From NCBI GenBank assembly GCA_937975745.1, contig CALJUK010000904.1:1-8744 (forward strand): a stretch of DNA of 8,744 nucleotides. The letters are read 5' to 3'. The notes under the pieces are model-generated. The model was not told where the DNA came from and did not search any database. It saw nothing but the letters and a program-made list of their open reading frames with translations. The DNA comes from an uncultured Planctomycetaceae bacterium (GTDB lineage Bacteria; Planctomycetota; Planctomycetia; Planctomycetales; Planctomycetaceae). Below, piece by piece: positions 6,942 to 8,744 of the stretch (its first letter is position 1; each line of letters starts with the position of its first letter). Made by a program: the position numbers and the translations under genes.

Positions 6942-6945
6942 GAGG
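6942..6945 (+). promoter_or_regulatory. Ribosome binding site deciding the GTG start of the M20 gene
   Basis: GAGG lies 5 bases before GTG 6951. From this codon the protein begins with a standard signal peptide. An in-frame TTG at 6882 would put 23 unrelated residues ahead of it. Confidence 0.6.
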
Positions 6946-6950
6946 CCGAC

Positions 6951-8471
6951 GTGACCCAAACGGTATTCACACGAATTCTCAACAACTTTCGCTGGCTGCT
7001 CCTGGCGGTTCTCGTATTGCTCGCTCCGGAACGGTTTGCGCTGGCCCAAAAAGCGGCCCTGTCGGACTTTATCATGTCGCGGGGCGACTCCACCTGGGAC
7101 ATGGCACGCCGCATTTGGGAACTGGCAGAGCCCGGATACCAGGAGACGCAGTCTTCGAAGCTTCTCCTTGAGATGCTGAAGGACGCCGACTTCGAGACAC
7201 AGGAAGGTGTCGCCGGGATGCCGACGGCCTTTGTCGCCGGATACGGCAAGGGACGGCCCGTGATTGCCATCCTGGGTGAGTTCGACGCCCTGCCGGGACT
7301 CTCACAGAAAGACATTCCCTGGCGGGAACAACGTGAAGAAACGTCTTACGGGCACGGTTGCGGCCATCATTTATTTGGAGCCGCCTCCGTGGCGGCGTGT
7401 CTCGCGATCGCCGAGCAGATCAAAGCGGGCCACCTCAAGGGAACGATTCGCTTTTATGGCTGCCCGGCGGAAGAGGGCGGAAGTGGCAAAGTCTTCATGG
7501 TGCGAGCCGGTCTATTCGACGATGTCGACGCCTGCCTGCACTGGCATCCGGGAGATGGCAACTCCGCCGGAGACCAGACCACTCTGGCTCGAATGGCCGT
7601 CAAGTTTCGTTTTCATGGTAAGGCCTCGCACGCCAGTGCCTCGCCCGAGTTGGGACGCTCGGCATTGGATGCGGTCGAGTTAACCAACCATGCCACGCAA
7701 CTCCTGCGTGAACACACTCCCGACTTTACTCGCATCCACCATGTCATTACGTCCGGCGGCGACGCGCCGAATGTCGTCCCAGAATTTGCCGAAGTCTACT
7801 ACTACGTCCGGCATCCCGATCCGGAGACCGTGGCCGGCTTGTACACACGACTTCTCCGCTGCGCGCGCGGTGCTGCCATCGCCACTGAAACCGAACTCGA
7901 GATCGCATTCCAAGGGGGCATCCTCAACCTGCTTCCCAATAACACACTGGCTCAGGTCGCATTGGCCAATCTGGCGGCCACCAACGATCTGACCTATACC
8001 CCCGCAGAACTGGAGTTTGCAGCCCGCATTCAGGACACGCTGTCCCGTCCAGAACCGCTCCGTCGTATTGAGGAAGTCGCAAACACGACCGGAGGAAGCA
8101 GTCACGGTTCGACCGACGTGGGAGATGTCTCGTGGGTTGTTCCAACCACCGGATTCCGCACGGCCTGCTGGGTCCCGGGAACCGCATCCCACAGTTGGCA
8201 GGCGACCGCATGTGGCGGCACGTCCATCGGGAAGAAAGGGATGTTGCTGGCCGCACGTGTCCTGGCCAAAACAGCCTGGGACCTCTACTCCAACCCAAAC
8301 ATCATCGAGCAAGCCCAGGCCGAGCGGAAACGTCGCCTGAACGGCAAACTGTATCAGTCGTTGATGCAGGAACGCCAGACGCCGCCATTGGACTATCGCA
8401 ATCCACCATCGTCGACCAACCGACGCCCGTCGACGACGGCCGGCAACCCGTCCGACACGAAAGCTCCCTGA
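6951..8471 (+). CDS. Exported M20 amidohydrolase, AbgB-like
   Basis: A 506-residue M20-family zinc hydrolase close to AbgB, the B subunit of Escherichia coli p-aminobenzoyl-glutamate hydrolase. Shared blocks, compared from memory, are LGEFDALPGLSQ (108-119), GHGCGHHLFG (134-143), FYGCPAEEGGSGK (168-180), HWHP (197-200), GRSALDAV (235-242, dimerisation domain) and STDVGDVSW (387-395). Together they supply metal ligands and catalytic glutamates. Unlike E. coli AbgB it starts with a signal peptide (residues 1-32, hydrophobic 15-25, cut after ALA at 30-32), so it should act outside the cytoplasm. No AbgA-like or AbgT-like gene is in the window. The last 20 residues are a low-complexity Pro/Ser/Thr/Asn tail. 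GTG is the start, supported by GAGG at 6942-6945. Amide hydrolysis of an aminoacyl or aromatic-amide compound is likely, but the substrate is not shown. It probably forms its own transcription unit. Confidence 0.9.
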   Translation: MTQTVFTRILNNFRWLLLAVLVLLAPERFALAQKAALSDFIMSRGDSTWDMARRIWELAEPGYQETQSSKLLLEMLKDADFETQEGVAGMPTAFVAGYGKGRPVIAILGEFDALPGLSQKDIPWREQREETSYGHGCGHHLFGAASVAACLAIAEQIKAGHLKGTIRFYGCPAEEGGSGKVFMVRAGLFDDVDACLHWHPGDGNSAGDQTTLARMAVKFRFHGKASHASASPELGRSALDAVELTNHATQLLREHTPDFTRIHHVITSGGDAPNVVPEFAEVYYYVRHPDPETVAGLYTRLLRCARGAAIATETELEIAFQGGILNLLPNNTLAQVALANLAATNDLTYTPAELEFAARIQDTLSRPEPLRRIEEVANTTGGSSHGSTDVGDVSWVVPTTGFRTACWVPGTASHSWQATACGGTSIGKKGMLLAARVLAKTAWDLYSNPNIIEQAQAERKRRLNGKLYQSLMQERQTPPLDYRNPPSSTNRRPSTTAGNPSDTKAP

Positions 8472-8580
8472 GGAGTCTCTTCGACAGTTCCCTGCGGAGT
8501 TCCTTCAACACTGTGAGGCCAGCAGTCCTGGATGCACGACGCGGGGCAAGTTCAACACTCGTGACTTCAACATTCGTGGT
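8472..8580. repeat. Short imperfect repeats between convergent genes
   Basis: GGAGTCTCTTCGACA (8472-8486) recurs as GGAGTTCCTTCAACA (8496-8510), 12 of 15 bases the same. TTCAACACTCGTGAC (8551-8565) is followed directly by TTCAACATTCGTGGT (8566-8580), again 12 of 15. The core TTC(A/G)ACA thus appears four times. The last copy runs into the end of the Nudix-like gene. No hairpin terminator is evident between these convergent genes. Confidence 0.5.
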
Positions 8581-8744
8581 TGGAAATATACCACCGAAGT
8601 AATTCGCGGAACGGCGGCGTGTAGAGTTCCGGCTGCTGTTGGACTCGGCGCGTCAGTTCGTCCAACCCAACAAACTCGCCCGTCTCGATCTCCGCCGGAT
8701 CAAACGTCGGCGGATCGTCAGTCACCGTCCGGTACAAAACGGTA
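8567..8744 (-). CDS. Probable Nudix hydrolase, C-terminal end only
   Basis: A minus-strand frame enters from the right edge and ends at a TGA at 8569-8567, giving the last 58 residues of a protein whose start lies outside the window. It includes ETGEFVGLDELTRRV (residues 20-34 of the fragment) and YTPPFRELLRWY (41-52). This pattern, an acidic strand turning into a W/F-V-x-L-D-E-L helix and then a TP-x-F-R-x-L helix, is typical of the C-terminal end of Nudix hydrolases of the YfcD/isopentenyl-diphosphate-isomerase-like kind, which cleave nucleoside or other diphosphates. The Nudix box itself would be upstream, beyond position 8744, so catalytic residues cannot be checked. The gene is convergent with the M20 gene, its stop 95 bases from the M20 stop. 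The coding call is good; the family is moderately certain. Confidence 0.6.
   Translation of the reverse strand, partial: TVLYRTVTDDPPTFDPAEIETGEFVGLDELTRRVQQQPELYTPPFRELLRWYISNHEC

Noticed and set aside
6419..7171. A 250-codon plus-strand frame spanning the M16-M20 gap
   Set aside because: It is out of frame with both flanking genes, crosses the hairpin and promoter candidate, and has a composition typical of a shadow frame (many Arg, Pro and Ser).
1..8744. Mobile element, CRISPR, tRNA, rRNA, toxin-antitoxin or phage-defence system
   Set aside because: No transposase, integrase, terminal inverted repeats, regular spacer repeats, tRNA-like cloverleaf or paired small genes were found on either strand.

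Overview
The window is a GC-rich bacterial chromosomal segment with eight protein genes and no sign of mobile elements, RNA genes or CRISPR. Its content suggests a member of the Planctomycetota: a Tat-exported ceramidase-like protein, a GNAT enzyme of a type I associate with that phylum, several exported hydrolases, and genes that mostly have their own promoters. This assignment is an inference from gene families, because no phylogenetic marker is present.

Layout. Positions 1-822 (minus strand, cut by the left edge) hold the N-terminal 274 residues of a twin-arginine-exported neutral-ceramidase-like protein. It is divergent from a GNAT acetyltransferase (1168-1734, plus), and the 345-base gap between them carries promoters for both directions. 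Next come a DinB-fold protein (1912-2403), an exported calcineurin-like phosphoesterase with an N-terminal SdrB-like domain (2516-4096), and two overlapping M16 peptidase genes (4283-5530 and 5517-6746). An exported M20 amidohydrolase of the AbgB type follows (6951-8471). Convergent to it on the minus strand is the C-terminal 58 residues of a probable Nudix hydrolase (8567-8744), cut by the right edge.

How the genes work together. Only the two M16 genes form a clear functional unit: they overlap by 14 bases. The first lacks the zinc motif but keeps the C-domain Arg/Tyr pair, while the second has HFLEH but has lost that pair, as expected for an obligate heterodimer. The other genes look like independent transcription units. 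The GNAT, DinB and M16 genes each have a sigma70-like promoter whose predicted start lies about 57-64 bases before the start codon. Three proteins (ceramidase-like, phosphoesterase, AbgB-like) carry export signals, giving the region a flavour of periplasmic or surface hydrolysis, but no shared pathway can be read from the sequence.

I did not find a convincing new biological system. The observations most worth following are the split of catalytic residues between the M16 subunits, the export signal on the AbgB-like enzyme, and a palindrome over the presumed promoter of the ceramidase-like gene.
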